DNA of 64,000 nt from Argyresthia goedartella (lineage: Eukaryota; Arthropoda; Insecta; Lepidoptera; Argyresthiidae): positions 14,471,501-14,535,500 of the forward strand of contig OX463807.1 of the NCBI GenBank assembly GCA_949825045.1, given 5' to 3'. The notes beneath the pieces were generated by a model. That model was given only the letters and a program-made list of their open reading frames with translations, did not search any database and was not told where the DNA came from. Shown here piece by piece: positions 52,818 through 63,439 of the stretch. Each line of letters begins with the position of its first letter. Within the stretch, counting starts at the first letter, position 1. A program made the position numbers and the translations under genes.

Positions 52818-54070
52818 TTGCCTACCACTCTCATCAATGTTCAAGCAGTAGATGGGACGTATATCAAGATGCGCGCCCTTTTGGATCAGGGTTCCCAAGT
52901 CTCACTCATCACGGAGAATGCAACCCAGCTCCTGAAAATACCTAGGAAGAAATGCAATGGTGGGGTCTCGGGAATCGGCCAAAGGAAAACAACTGTAAAG
53001 GGATGATTACTATCATCTGCTCTTCAACTGCGAGTGACTTTTCCTTTGAAACAGATGTTTTGATTATGAAGCATCTTATAAAAGATTTACCAAGTCAGTC
53101 TATTTCCAAACCTAACTGGTCATACCTGGAGCACATCCAATTAGCTGATCCAGAATTTCATAAAAGTCGCCCTGTAGACGTTTTGCTAGGTGCCGACGTG
53201 TACTCAAATATATTAATGAGCGGGATTTGCCATGTACCGACCGCTCAACAAACTCAGCTCGGATGGATTTTGAGTGGCAATGCAAAAACATATCAGTGCA
53301 ATGTAGTACTCAATGATATCGACAGTATTCAAAAATTTTGGGAGATAGAAGAAATATCCGAGCAGTCAAATCTATCTTCTGAAGATCAGCAGTGTATTGA
53401 GTATTATCAGCAGACAACATCAAAACGAGATGACGGTCGCTACGAAGTTAGGCAGCCGATAAAATCAGATTATAGAGAGAAATTGGGCCAGTCAAAATCA
53501 AAAGCGATTGCTCAATTTTACAAGTTAGAGCAGAAACTTTCAAAATGTCCGAATATTGCGCAAAATTATAAATTATTCATTGACGAGTATGCATCGCTCG
53601 GACATATGATACCCGCTGACACAGTACCTGCCAGCGGAAACAGCAGCATATTAAAATTATATTTGCCTCACCATTGCGTCACACGCGAAGAGTCCACGAC
53701 TACCAAGTTGCGTGTAGTTTTCAATGCATCAGACAAAACTTCATCGGGGGAGAGTTTGAATGACGTAATGTGTAGGGGCTCTAATCTGCAACAAGATTTA
53801 CAAAGCCTCATTATCAGCTGGAGGCAACATAAATACGTATTTACGGCCGATAGAGAAAAAATGTTTAGGCAGATATGGGTCCATCCTGAAGATCAAAGGT
53901 TGCAGATGATCATATGGAGAGATAATCAGTACGAGAGGCTGCAAGAATATCAGTTAGCCACGGTGACTTACGGCACTAAGGCCGCTCCATTCCTCGCCAT
54001 GATGACGCTTAAGCAGTTAGTTCAGGATGAACGAATGAACTATCACAGCAGTACAACACCGAGTGTCTAG
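52818..54070 (+). pseudogene. BEL pol: protease and first part of RT
   Basis: 52818-53006 has LPTTLINVQ and ALLDQGSQVSLI, with the protease D-x-G present as DQG. A shift at about 52960 leads to a 372-codon frame. VDVLLGADVYSNI and QLGWILSG are the usual protease-RT landmarks. Then come YLPHHCVTREESTTTK, LRVVFNASDKT, SLNDVMCRGSNLQ and KYVFTADREKMFRQI (first catalytic Asp), and ATVTYGTKAAPFLA. It ends at a stop at 54068-54070. Confidence 0.85.
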
Positions 54071-55035
54071 GAATAGTCATTCTACATGGACGATTTGATC
54101 CATGGTACATACTCTATAGAAACCGCCAGACAATTACAAGCCGATATGATAAACCTGTTACAAGAAGGGAGGTTTAATCTGAGAAAGTGGTAATCAAATG
54201 TCCTGGAGTTGCCAGAAGGCGTAGAAGCAGATCAGAAGCAGCCAGAAAATTTTGACTTCAAATAAGTGTAGTCAACCAAAGCCTTAGGCCTCGGGTGGAA
54301 TCCACAAAATGATGTATTTACGTTTCAATCTGGAATATTACCATCATCTTCAAGACCGACCAAGCGGTCTCTTTTATCAGACGTTTCGAAGCTTTTTGAT
54401 CCCCTAGGGTGGCTCGCCCCAGTCACTACCAAGCTGAAAATTTTCTTTCAAGATGTATGGAAAGCAAACATACAATGGGACGAGTCCGTACCGCAAAACA
54501 TCTGCGACGAATGGATCAAAAATAGGGATGAGATTCAGTTAATTCAGTTTGAAGTACCAAGGTGGCTGCAGACACAGGAGAGAGATCATGTTTGAACTCC
54601 ATGGGTACTGTGACGCTAGCACTAAAGCGTATGCGGCCGTCGTTTACTGCTAAATAAACAAGAAAAATCGGGCGACAGTCACCTTAGTAGCAGCAAAGAC
54701 AAAGGTCGTTCCACTCGACAAGAACACCTCATTACCGCGACTAGAAATTTGTGGTACGGTTTTACTATAAAAATTAATTAAAAAAATTAAGGAATGCTTA
54801 GGAAATCATACCATAACAGTCTATGGGTGGACCGATTCGATGGCTGTACTTGGTTGGCCAAATGATGAAGCAGATAAATGGAAACCGTTTGTTGCCAACC
54901 GTGTCAGAGAAGTTATTAGTGCCATGCCATTAACCTGTTGGAGATACGTCAAATTAAAGGAAAATCCAGCAAACTGCGCAAGCCGAGGTATCACTGCTTC
55001 ACAACTCAAGGAACACTCGTTGTGGTGGCAAGGGC
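54071..55035 (+). pseudogene. BEL pol: end of RT and RNase H
   Basis: In broken frames: FYMDDLIHG (RT catalytic pair) at about 54082, GRFNLRKW, LSDVSKLFDPLGWLAPVT, and QWDESVPQ. RNase H pieces follow: LHGYCDASTKAYAAVVY at about 54600, LPRLEI at about 54735, and a VYGWTDSMAVLGW block at about 54820-54860. 54840 onward continues uninterrupted to integrase with the NCASRG motif. Five or more stops. Confidence 0.75.
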
Positions 55036-56130
55036 CCGCTTGGCTCCCTAAATTCTGTCCGGAAAATTGTGTCAAATATAAATACACTACTAACGAAAAG
55101 GCAAAGCAAGTCAAGCAAGCAAGTGTGACGCAAATATCAAGTGATTGCGACACTATAAAGCAGTTGTTGGAAAGGCAATCTTCATTAAATAAAGCAGTAA
55201 GGATATTAGCATGGGTCCTGAGATTTACAAGCAAGAAAGAAAAGCAAGATTATTTGACAGTACAAGAGTTGAGAAGAGCAAATATGTTAATAATACAAAG
55301 CAGCCAACGGGAAATATTTTTGGACGAAATAAGCAACTTGTCAGAAAGCAAAGCTGTCAGCAGTAAAAGCAAAATAGTTAGTTTGAGTCCTATATTAGAT
55401 GAAAATGGCATTCTACGAGTCGGGGGGAGGTTGAGACATGTAAACCTGAGCCCTGAGATGAAACACCCTGCCATCATCCCAAGCAACACGAGACTAGCAG
55501 ATCTTATCATCGATCATGCCCACAAAATAACATATCATGGTGGTGCTCGTATAACCACAGCTTTTATCAGACAGAAATATTGGCTTCTGGGTGGCAACAA
55601 TGCCACTAAAAAACGACTACGCTTGTGCGTTAAATGCAGTAAATACACCCTCAGTTAATGGGAGACTTACCATCAGCACGCACCAACCCATCGCGCCCAT
55701 TTTATCACTGTTGCGTCGATTACAATGGCCATGTCAACGTCAAAGCCAACAAGGGCCGTGGTATCAAAGGGATACGTGGCAGTGTTCGTGTGTATGGCTA
55801 CTAAAGCCGTACACCTAGAGCTAGTCTCCGATTTAACAACGTCGGCCTTTATTGCTGCATTGAAAAGATTAGCCGCTAGGAGGGGCCAGCCATGGCATCT
55901 CTACAGTGATCAGGGGTCGAACTTTATAGGAGCCAATAAAGTTCTGAAACAAGAATTCGTGATATATAACACAACTCTCATCACGAAGCAAGTGGCGTCA
56001 GACTCGCTCCAATATCAAGTTAAATGACGTAGTAATAATAACGAAGAGTGGCTTTATGAAAAAACCAGTTGTCAAACTTGCGATAATACCAGTCAATCAG
56101 AATGAAGAGCTAAAACCTAATCCTAAATCA
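55036..56130 (+). pseudogene. BEL pol: integrase, partly deleted, and pol C-terminus
   Basis: The frame 54840-55658 carries the HHCC region (HAHKITYHGGARITTAFIRQ and LCVKCSKY). After a shift 55680-56027 has VDYNGHVNVK (Asp), VHLELVSDLTTSAFI and LYSDQGSNFIGANK (Asp). The third catalytic residue, Glu, is missing: sequence jumps from about 56000 to the pol C-terminal GFMKKPVVKLAIIPV at 56056-56100, an internal deletion of the DUF5641-type module. Confidence 0.75.
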
Positions 56131-57040
56131 AGAATCAGAAAGACAATATCAGTCTTATCATCTGTACTCATGGCCCTATTTTTCATGTTTTTAGCAGTAC
56201 CATCTATAAACTGCGCCTACAGTATATCTCCACTACAAAACAACAACACCCTGGGTTTCGATCGTATTAATAACATGAATTTAATTCGAGACGATTGGCG
56301 CCTAGTTGTCTATTACGATACTCAAACTTATCAAGAAGGAAATATGGCGCTTGAAAAGTACATAACATACCTGAGTATGCATGCAGAAAAATACAGTTGC
56401 AGTCATATTGCGAAGGCATCATGTTATAGCTGCGTCATGAGGCCACTGAACTTCAATATTATTATGATATCATTATGAATCATAATTCCCAAACGTTGCT
56501 TCGTCGGCGGCGCCGTGGCCTGGTTAATGGAAAAGGATATATTGCTAACAGCCTGTTCGGCGTCCTGGATGAGCGTTTTGCGGAAAAATATGAGCAAGAT
56601 ATAAACCTTATCAAGACGAATCAGCATCACCTTGCAGCACTCTGGAAAAACCAAACTTCGATAGTGGAAGCAGAGTTTAACATGCTGAAATGAACAGAAG
56701 GCATGGTGGACAAGCATCATAAGTTAATTAACAAGAAACTTAATGACATCAAAAATGCAGTTGAGCAGATAAAATCAGGAGTACAGAATGTCTCGCTTAT
56801 CAGTGATTTTTTTGCCAACGGCTATGATTGCAAACAATAATTTAATCAGTTTAAAAAATATTCATCAGATGTTACTTGACGCCGTGGCAAATATATAATG
56901 GCAAATTCAATTTCCATTTACTTACCCCGGATCAGTTATGACATGAGCTTGGTGTGATATCTGAGCAGCTCCCAAAGGAATTGTCATTACCAATCAAGAA
57001 AACAGACAGTTTATTAGAGATATATAACTTACTACAAGTG
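56131..57040 (+). pseudogene. Envelope (F-type) gene, 5' part
   Basis: Directly downstream of pol and in the same frame there is a hydrophobic signal-like segment (VLMALFFMFLAVPSINC), then DDWRLVVYYDT and a Cys-containing region to 56478. After a frameshift 56475-56693 has a furin-type site RRRRRG (56502-56519), a following fusion-peptide-like stretch with SLFGVLDE, and a helical heptad region. From 56694 to 57040 broken frames continue it (LISDFF, LLTPDQL). A gypsy insertion then interrupts. The layout of signal, basic cleavage site and fusion segment is that of insect errantivirus/baculovirus F proteins. The gene is defective. Confidence 0.7.
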
Positions 57041-57060
57041 CGTGTTTTAATTACAATGAT

Positions 57061-58013
57061 TTCATATTCTTGTTGAGATGTTAAGCTAGAACCCAATATT
57101 TGTTTTGTAGTTGTCGTGTATTTGGAGTTGTTAGTCAGAAAAGAGGGAAAAATTTCTGTGGGGCTTTCAATTGGGTTGCGACTAAAGAAATCTGCATGGC
57201 CTATGCCTACCCTTTTTGTAAGTGATATCGAAATCGAAATCCTGCATGAAGGTCCACCAACGAGCTACGCGTGGGGATAAATCCTTTTTGTTCATTGGAA
57301 TTGCAATCTGTGATTATTTGAAATTTGATACCTAAAAGATATACCCTGAATTGTTTCAAAGCGTTATAGATAGCCAAAGTTTCCAGGTCATAGGAACAGT
57401 ACTTAGATTCAGCAGGTGAAGTCCTTTTACTATAATAAGCAACTACCCTTTTGACATTATCAACTCTTTGTACTAGTACTGCTCCGTAACCTAATGAACT
57501 AGCGTCTGTGTAAAGTTCCGTTGGTAACTTTGGGTCAAAGACTACTAGTAAAGGCTTTGTGGATAATATGTCATAAATGCTTTATGACATAATCCCTAGC
57601 ATTATCCTGCTCAAGTCCCCATTCCCATTTTTGGTCAGTTTTTAACAATTTTGTTATACAGGCTGTACTAGAAGCGAAGTTAGGTATGAACTTTCTAAAA
57701 TAACTTGCTAGTCCCATAATCTGGCGTACTTGTCTGATATTGGTTGGGACCGGGGAATGAACCAAAGCAGCTACTTTTGAATCACTAGGTCTTATACCTT
57801 CCCGAGATATATGCCGTCCTAAATATTCAAATTCTTAAAAAAACCTGCGATACTAAGTGCTTCAAGAGTTTGGTCGAGATACGATAATCCCTCTATGGTA
57901 GAAAAAGGAATTAAAATATCGTCAATATAGACAAGAAGAAATTGCAAGTCTTGTACAGCCTTTTTAATAGCTCGTTGAAACACAGCTGGGCCGTTACAAA
58001 TACCAAAAGGCAT
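57061..58013 (-). pseudogene. Gypsy RT and RNase H fragment
   Basis: 58013 down: MPFGICNGPAVFQRAI and LLVYIDDILIP (RT catalytic pair), then GLASYFRKFIPNF and KWEWGLEQDN of the connection. RNase H pieces follow to about 57300: TELYTDASSLGYGAVLVQ-like sequence and YDLETLAIYNAL-like sequence. The last 250 bp include FDFDITYKKGR of the tether region. RT motifs before FGICN are missing. An 11-bp inverted repeat (57567-57577 and 57581-57591) marks one of the lesions. Confidence 0.75.
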
Positions 58014-58023
58014 TTTAACAAAT

Positions 58024-59058
58024 TCATAGATTTAGTTCGCCTGTGCTGACCGTGCTAATTTCATCCAAGACAGAAGGGAATTTTTCAAAAATATTTTTTA
58101 TCTTTTCTTGTACTTCAGGGCTTAAATGACCAATTTTTGAATCTAATTCACATAAACCTGAATCTGAAGAAACGAAATTAACTTCTGTTTTGGATTCTAT
58201 ATGCTTCCTGACTAAACGACTACCAGAAGAATCGGTTATAATCTCTAAATCTGGATAATTAACTGCATTTCTACCGATTAGCAGATCATAACCAAAATCA
58301 TCATCTCTGACTACATAAATATCAAGTTCTATACCAACACCTTCAAACTGAACGATAACTGTAATCGTGGCAAATACGTGGATTTTGCTACTACCTATAC
58401 CATTTAGGTACAGAGATGTCGGTGTAAGATGGCAATCTATTTTTTTTGCTACAGATTCCTTAATTATTCTACAACTCGCACCTGTATCAATAAGTGAGTT
58501 TATACATTGATTGTTAATGGAAACAGGTGTGAGATTTAGTTCTGCTGTTGTAGTGACACCATTATTTAGGCTAGCCATTTTGACGTCGACGTCGATAATG
58601 CCACCACAAACTAGTTCAATCAATTGTCCATCCGTAAACGCTACATTGGTATTGCGTAGCAATCTCAATTTTTCCCTAGCATATTCACTATAAGACTCCA
58701 ATGTGTCTGATGAAAATAGTACCGCTTTGAGTTTCTCCGACAAATTTTTCTTTTCGGGGTAAGCATCGATAATATCTCTGCGAAGATTTTCCCAAGATCT
58801 ACCGTCTGAAGGCTCCCATGATTCATACCATGATAAACAAGAACCCTTAAGGGCTTTACCGGCTTTAGCTGCTGTTTTAAAGCTGCTCCACTTGAGTTCT
58901 GTGGCGAGAGACTCGATACTGTTGCACCAGCTAGCAGCTCCGCGGTCGCTCCGCTCGGGGTCGAAGAGCGGTAACGCGATGTCGTCATCTTTATGATGCG
59001 TAGTGGTCACTGCATCGTGAATCGCTGATAAAAGACTCGTGATCGCCGCGGCATCCAT
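58024..59058 (-). CDS. Gypsy gag-protease fusion, 344 aa, ends at RT border
   Basis: The ATG at 59058 opens MDAAAITSLL. The gag part (residues 1 to about 170) has DIALPLFDPERSDRGAASW, SCLSWYESWEP and NLSEKLKAVLFSS, which looks like a gypsy capsid without zinc knuckles. The protease at about residues 180-290 has INSLIDTGASCRII and YDLLIGRNA. The end, VSTGELNL, precedes where the RT fingers should begin, but a stop and an RT deletion follow. Gag and protease share one uninterrupted frame. Confidence 0.75.
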   Translation of the reverse strand: MDAAAITSLLSAIHDAVTTTHHKDDDIALPLFDPERSDRGAASWCNSIESLATELKWSSFKTAAKAGKALKGSCLSWYESWEPSDGRSWENLRRDIIDAYPEKKNLSEKLKAVLFSSDTLESYSEYAREKLRLLRNTNVAFTDGQLIELVCGGIIDVDVKMASLNNGVTTTAELNLTPVSINNQCINSLIDTGASCRIIKESVAKKIDCHLTPTSLYLNGIGSSKIHVFATITVIVQFEGVGIELDIYVVRDDDFGYDLLIGRNAVNYPDLEIITDSSGSRLVRKHIESKTEVNFVSSDSGLCELDSKIGHLSPEVQEKIKNIFEKFPSVLDEISTVSTGELNL

Positions 59059-59125
59059 CCTGGAACTTAGAAATAAACATGTTAACAAGAAGGCTCGGGC
59101 TATCCCACTTCTGATGTTGGATTAT

Positions 59126-60143
59126 TCTCTATAATCTCGATAAGCAAACCTAGATTCAGCAGATTACTATTAGGATCCCTGGTTATCCATTATATTCACC
59201 ATCACATTCCCTAATAATGACATCTGAGAAATGAAATAACACATTACCTTATATTTCATTTATTGAAAGTGAAACTTGAGGGAAACACAATGAAAGTACG
59301 ATTTTATGTGAATATATATTACACTGTATATAAAATAAACTAATCTACTGTCGGATATTTATTCGCATGGTCATAAAACACCCAATATCCTTTATATCGT
59401 CGATATATCTACAAAGCTAGTTGTTACAATAGAATATCGCCTCTTTTTTATATAGGATACAAGTAGTACAAAATAATATTAAAACAGATTTAGCACAATG
59501 TAAAATAACATTGAGCCAGAAGCATAAAAGCACAATGAAAGGCAGGATTAATTCACTTACCGAGATTAGTTCGGAACGGACGCCCAGACACAAGTCACCG
59601 GCCATGTTGTTCACTGTTGCTTTTATACCCTGTCTGACAATAACAGATTTGCCGCCACACGTGGCCGCTTTGGCGCCACACAAACATAATTGTAGAAAGA
59701 CAGAAATACATGTAAAATCTTAGTGATTTAAATCGTGTAAAATATTATTAATTATTATGACAATTATCTGATATTATGATATTATTATTTATTATAAATT
59801 ATATTTATAGAAACAACTATTTCGAATATACCAGAAATTGATTGAATAAGGACTTGTAAATTCTAATATGATTTCCATAATTCATTTCGCATTTTATGAT
59901 GAATTTTAGGCTATTTATTTATGATTACAAAATTATCTTATAAAATAATCATATTTATTACGGAAATGCGGAAGTGACAATGACAGGATATTGACTTGAA
60001 CACCAATTCTTAAACGTTGTTAATAATTTAATTTGTATTTCATAATGAATATCCTGTCATTAATTTATAATTAATTACTATTTTACTGATATTTTATTTA
60101 CAATATTTTATTATATGCTCTTACGGATACGGATATTCTGTCA
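59126..60143 (-). repeat. LTR-like region of the gypsy element with promoter and splice donor
   Basis: The minus strand begins TGACAG at 60143 and ends just before AACATCAGAAGTGGGAT (about 59104-59120), a gypsy-type primer-binding region. Inside are a TATA box (GGTATAAAAGC near 59620) and a strong splice donor (TCGGTAAGTG near 59560). AATATCCTGTCA and its inverse occur at 60047-60058 and 59981-59992. Only one such region was found. Confidence 0.45.
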
Positions 60144-60147
60144 CGTG

Positions 60148-61055
60148 CAAGAGTTACAGTCAACTTTATAATATTTGAAATTAAAATACCCCTCATTGGG
60201 GACGATATATCTGAAATTTCAAAGGTAATTCCGATTCCCCAACTGATAGGCAATAAAGAGATAACAATAGTCCCAGTGTCGAATTACGTCGCAGATGATC
60301 TGCGGCGGGATGCGTTCATTTAAATATATATGCAGGAGATAAGGTCCTGCTTACATAAAGATCAAAAAAATATTATATGCCATATCAAGAGGCCGATTCA
60401 TATAATCAAGGACGAAAAAAGTTTCTGTGAAGTATTCTCAAACACAAGAAGATGTAATACGATAACGCGACCCTGCAGCAATCAATGGATAGAGTTAAAC
60501 AAAGTAAATTCCTATATCTATTTTTATTGCCAGCAGTGTCAATTGAAACTCGTATGTGGCGATCAGATTACCCCACTCACAATGACTCACGTTGGGTTCT
60601 TCAGTATAGATCAAGGATGCGTTATCAAAACAGCTGATTTCTTTATGTATTCACATAGACACGAAGTCACTCAGATTAATGTAAGTGCTAAAATAGAATT
60701 ACCAGAGATTTTACAGATAAATCATATTATCAATATATCATTACCAGATCCATCGACATCCAACGTGGACAGAGTTGATTCAAAATATATTCAGAAGGAG
60801 CTTCAAAATATCAAACAGAATATTGAAATCATGAAACAGAGCGAGCCTCTAGCAGTCGGAGTTTCGTACAACGATATCCATCATTATGCAGCGATATATA
60901 TATTGTTCGCCCTGGTAGCAGTTATCGTCGTGGCGAGGGCGTGCCCGCCACGGCCATGCCACGACTGCCCCCGCCGCGGCCGCAGCGGAGCCACCGGCGG
61001 CTTCGTCCGCGTCGGCAGCGTCCATCAGTGTACAGTGCACCGAACATTACAGTGA
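60148..61055 (+). pseudogene. Envelope (F-type) gene, 3' part
   Basis: Env resumes after the gypsy insertion: KIPLIGDDISEISKVIPIP at about 60180, a stop near 60318, then a 241-codon frame 60330-61055. It contains Cys pairs (CHIKRP, RRCNTITRPC, CQQCQLKLVCGD) of the F2/F1 ectodomain type. A heptad-rich region follows, then one transmembrane helix (YAAIYILFALVAVIVV, about 60885-60935) and a short basic, Cys-rich tail. The downstream bases 60940-61040 are much more GC-rich than the rest, so the tail may be a later replacement. Confidence 0.7.
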
Positions 61056-61555
61056 ATTAAGTGAATTCACAAAGAGAAGTGCGCGGGTACCCGGACCAGC
61101 CAAACGCACTCTTTTTACTAACGAGCAAAGTGCGCGAGTGTTGATGAAAGACACTTGTTCATCCCCAATAGTGAATCGACCAGTTTTTTAAATATCTGAT
61201 AAGAATCTCCTGGAAGTCCAGTAACACATGCTGAGTTGGAGCCGATTCGCTGTTGCGATACACACCGCAAAGCGTCGTTCTGCCTATTCCGATTTTGTTA
61301 CTGTGTTTTGTCGTCATGTGTATCTTTTATTTCCCACTTGGTTTTGTTTATTTATATATTTTGCGGTGTCTTGTGTATTGTGACAGTTGAATAAATGTGC
61401 TACCTATTCTATTATAAGAAGAAGAAAACTTTCTGAACTTAATGTCACATCCAGTATATGGGTGAAATGGTCTTGAGGGATCAACCGATCACCCAAACAA
61501 GACCAACTAATAAGTAATAATGATAATATATCCAGTATAAACAAAATTCAAATAT
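61056..61555. other. Unassigned stretch after env
   Basis: Expected BEL polypurine tract and 3' LTR are not seen. There is an AATAAA near 61391 followed by a GAAGAAGAAAA tract at about 61420, which looks like the 3' end of a plus-strand retroelement. Confidence 0.35.
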
Positions 61556-63115
61556 TCGTTTTCATATTCATCTTCATATTCTTTATTACACAGAAATCTT
61601 AATGATAAGGTAACAAAATATTTAATGAGCAAAGGCGAGATTATCTTTATAGAGAGATTCCTACCAGCAAATCTAGGCAGGACAGGAAAATTTGTGCAAC
61701 AGGAGAGTCCTAGTGCGCAATAAATCTATATACCTCTAATTATTTACGAAGCTAAAACATAATCATATAATAAATTATGTATATACTAAATCAAATACTG
61801 TAGCACAAAAATAAAATAAGTGCCTATAAGTACTACTTATATACACATATAAAAAAAAACCTGTCATGAAAAATAAAGCAAATGCTCTTTCAATCTTTTA
61901 TTATCAGTGAAAATTGAGGGACTATCTCTTATTAGAGGGAAGTATCGAAGGGAAGTTCCCCAGTTGGATCACCCTTAAATTAATAATTATAAATAAAAAT
62001 AATAATAATAACCTAAACGAGTGTTTGTAAGCGGTAGTGTTACCATTAGCGGAGATTTCGCAAAATATTGAACACATAGGAGAGAATTTGCATATCACGA
62101 CGAAGGTGGATCGGAAGCCATCCCGACTCCTTGCGATACTGTGAGACATGGATATACTTGCGCAGCCCGAAAACAAACCGAATCCCGATGTTTTGTAGTC
62201 GTTCGAGTTTGTTCAGTTGTTTTTGGTTTGCACTGATCAAGCAAACATCCGCGTTGTCGATTAAAACTAGTGAGAGGGACTGAGCAAGGGTGATTTTAGC
62301 CGCAGCTGGAAGTATTGCAATCTCCGTAAGGAGTGAAATGACGCAAAGACTCTTCTGCTGACCTCACAAATATAGGGCGACCAGAAAACAATTTATCAAG
62401 TAAAACCCCAAGATTCTTTGCCGTCTCGCTGCATGTAATTATGTTACCATCATATTTATAGGGTCGACGACGGGCATTTTCTAAAATTCATGGCCTGCGA
62501 TTTGCCCGGGTTGACAAGCAGACCACATGAGATAACCCATTTTCTGTTGTTATCGAGATCAGCATTCATCGCCTCAATAGTCAGATTAACATCACACGGA
62601 GAGAAGTGCCGATATATTTGGAGGTCATCTGCGTAGAGATGATAAGAGGAAGAAAGAACGTCAGATATGGAGGAGAAAGGATTCCACCCTGCGGAACACC
62701 TGTGGAGAGATCACACCAGTCCGTTGAGATCTCCTCAGACTTAATGCGTTGCTGGCACTCTCTCAGGTAGAAGTCAAACAAGCAAGCTGAGTGCGACGAG
62801 ACATTAAGCGACTTATATATCGAAGTCGACGCAGTCGAAGGCGCTACTGAAATTAAACAGTGTAAGAACCGTAAGCTGCTTCTGATCCATGGCAGTTTAC
62901 TGTCGTTAGTGACTTTGAGCAGTGCTATGGTAGTGCCGACGACCGACCTAAAACCTGATTGGTGGGATGCAGTAACATTCTTGAGGAAAGTTAGGAGGAG
63001 AGTTAGGAGTGAAAAAATGATTCCAGAGCTTTTGAGAGGATAGGCAGAATAGATATGGGACGGAATTCTTTAAAGGAGGCGGAATTAGACGTTTTGGGTA
63101 AGGAAATCATACTAT
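61556..63115 (-). pseudogene. Family B LINE copy 2: RT and 3' UTR
   Basis: From 63115 down the minus strand encodes FRPISILPILSKALE, SVVGTTIALLKVTND, FDFYLRECQQRIKSEE and GVPQGGILSP. The catalytic block lies near 62630 (YADDLQIY-type). QLNKLERLQNIGIRFVFGLRKY follows, as in copy 1. A 65-bp AT-rich insertion near 61970-62010 and other lesions break the C-terminus. The 3' UTR (61556-61900) shares the GCAAAGGCGAG segment with copies 1 and 3 and ends in ATATTC-like repeats. Confidence 0.75.
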
Positions 63116-63184
63116 ATCTACAGATATACTTCATAATTCATAATTCTGTATTAAACACAGTAATTTAAAAAGGTGAGTATTTAA
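63116..63184. other. Short spacer between family B copy 2 and MITE
   Basis: AT-rich with an ATTCATAATTC duplication; may be a target-site or tail sequence. Confidence 0.25.
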
Positions 63185-63415
63185 TCACACAACAAAAATA
63201 CTGATTTTCACAGCAAAAGGATCAGCAAAAATTATTTTTATGTTTTAAGTATTTATGTTGTTCTGAAATGTTCAACCTAATAGGAAGGATAAAGGGCGCT
63301 TCGCTTCGCTCGACCCTTTTACCCTTCACCAAAGCTAACGGAGTATTTTGCCCTGATATTTGTTCTGAAAATCAGTATATTTGCTGTGCAAATCAGTATT
63401 ATTGATGTGCAGTTT
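63185..63415. repeat. Fold-back element sharing its core with 47035-47387
   Basis: The core 63230-63370 matches the centre of the 47-kb element: TTCAACCTAA, a CTTCGCTTCGCTC hairpin loop, ACCCTTCACC and TTTTGCCCTGA. Its inverted ends are different: AATACTGATTT plus CACAGCAAA on the left (about 63202-63226) is inverted at about 63378-63402. Confidence 0.7.
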
Positions 63416-63439
63416 AATATTTCCCATTAAAAAATATAC

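Larger units (their letters stand above)
57045..60143 (-). mobile_element. Ty3/gypsy element inserted in env
   Basis: CGTG occurs at both edges (57041-57044 and 60144-60147), a 4-bp duplication as expected for gypsy. The minus strand carries a long LTR-like region, gag-protease, RT and RNase H; integrase and the 3' LTR are missing. The left end does not show a CA LTR terminus, so 3' truncation is likely and the CGTG match could be chance. Confidence 0.65.
47995..61055 (+). mobile_element. Envelope-bearing BEL/Pao retrotransposon with three nested insertions
   Basis: A 5' LTR, primer-binding site, gag, protease, RT, RNase H, integrase and an F-type env occur in order over 13 kb. Internal insertions are an unclassified repeat (49474-49955), a hAT transposon (50251-52188, minus) and a gypsy element (57045-60143, minus). 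Without them the element would be about 7.5 kb. No 3' LTR was found after env. Many stops and shifts make it defective. BEL elements with env, such as Drosophila roo, are described as retrovirus-like. Confidence 0.85.

Noticed and set aside
59417..59683. 88-codon minus-strand frame with hydrophobic end
   Set aside because: It starts just after the TATA box of the gypsy LTR and crosses a splice donor; it is best read as leader sequence, not an independent protein.
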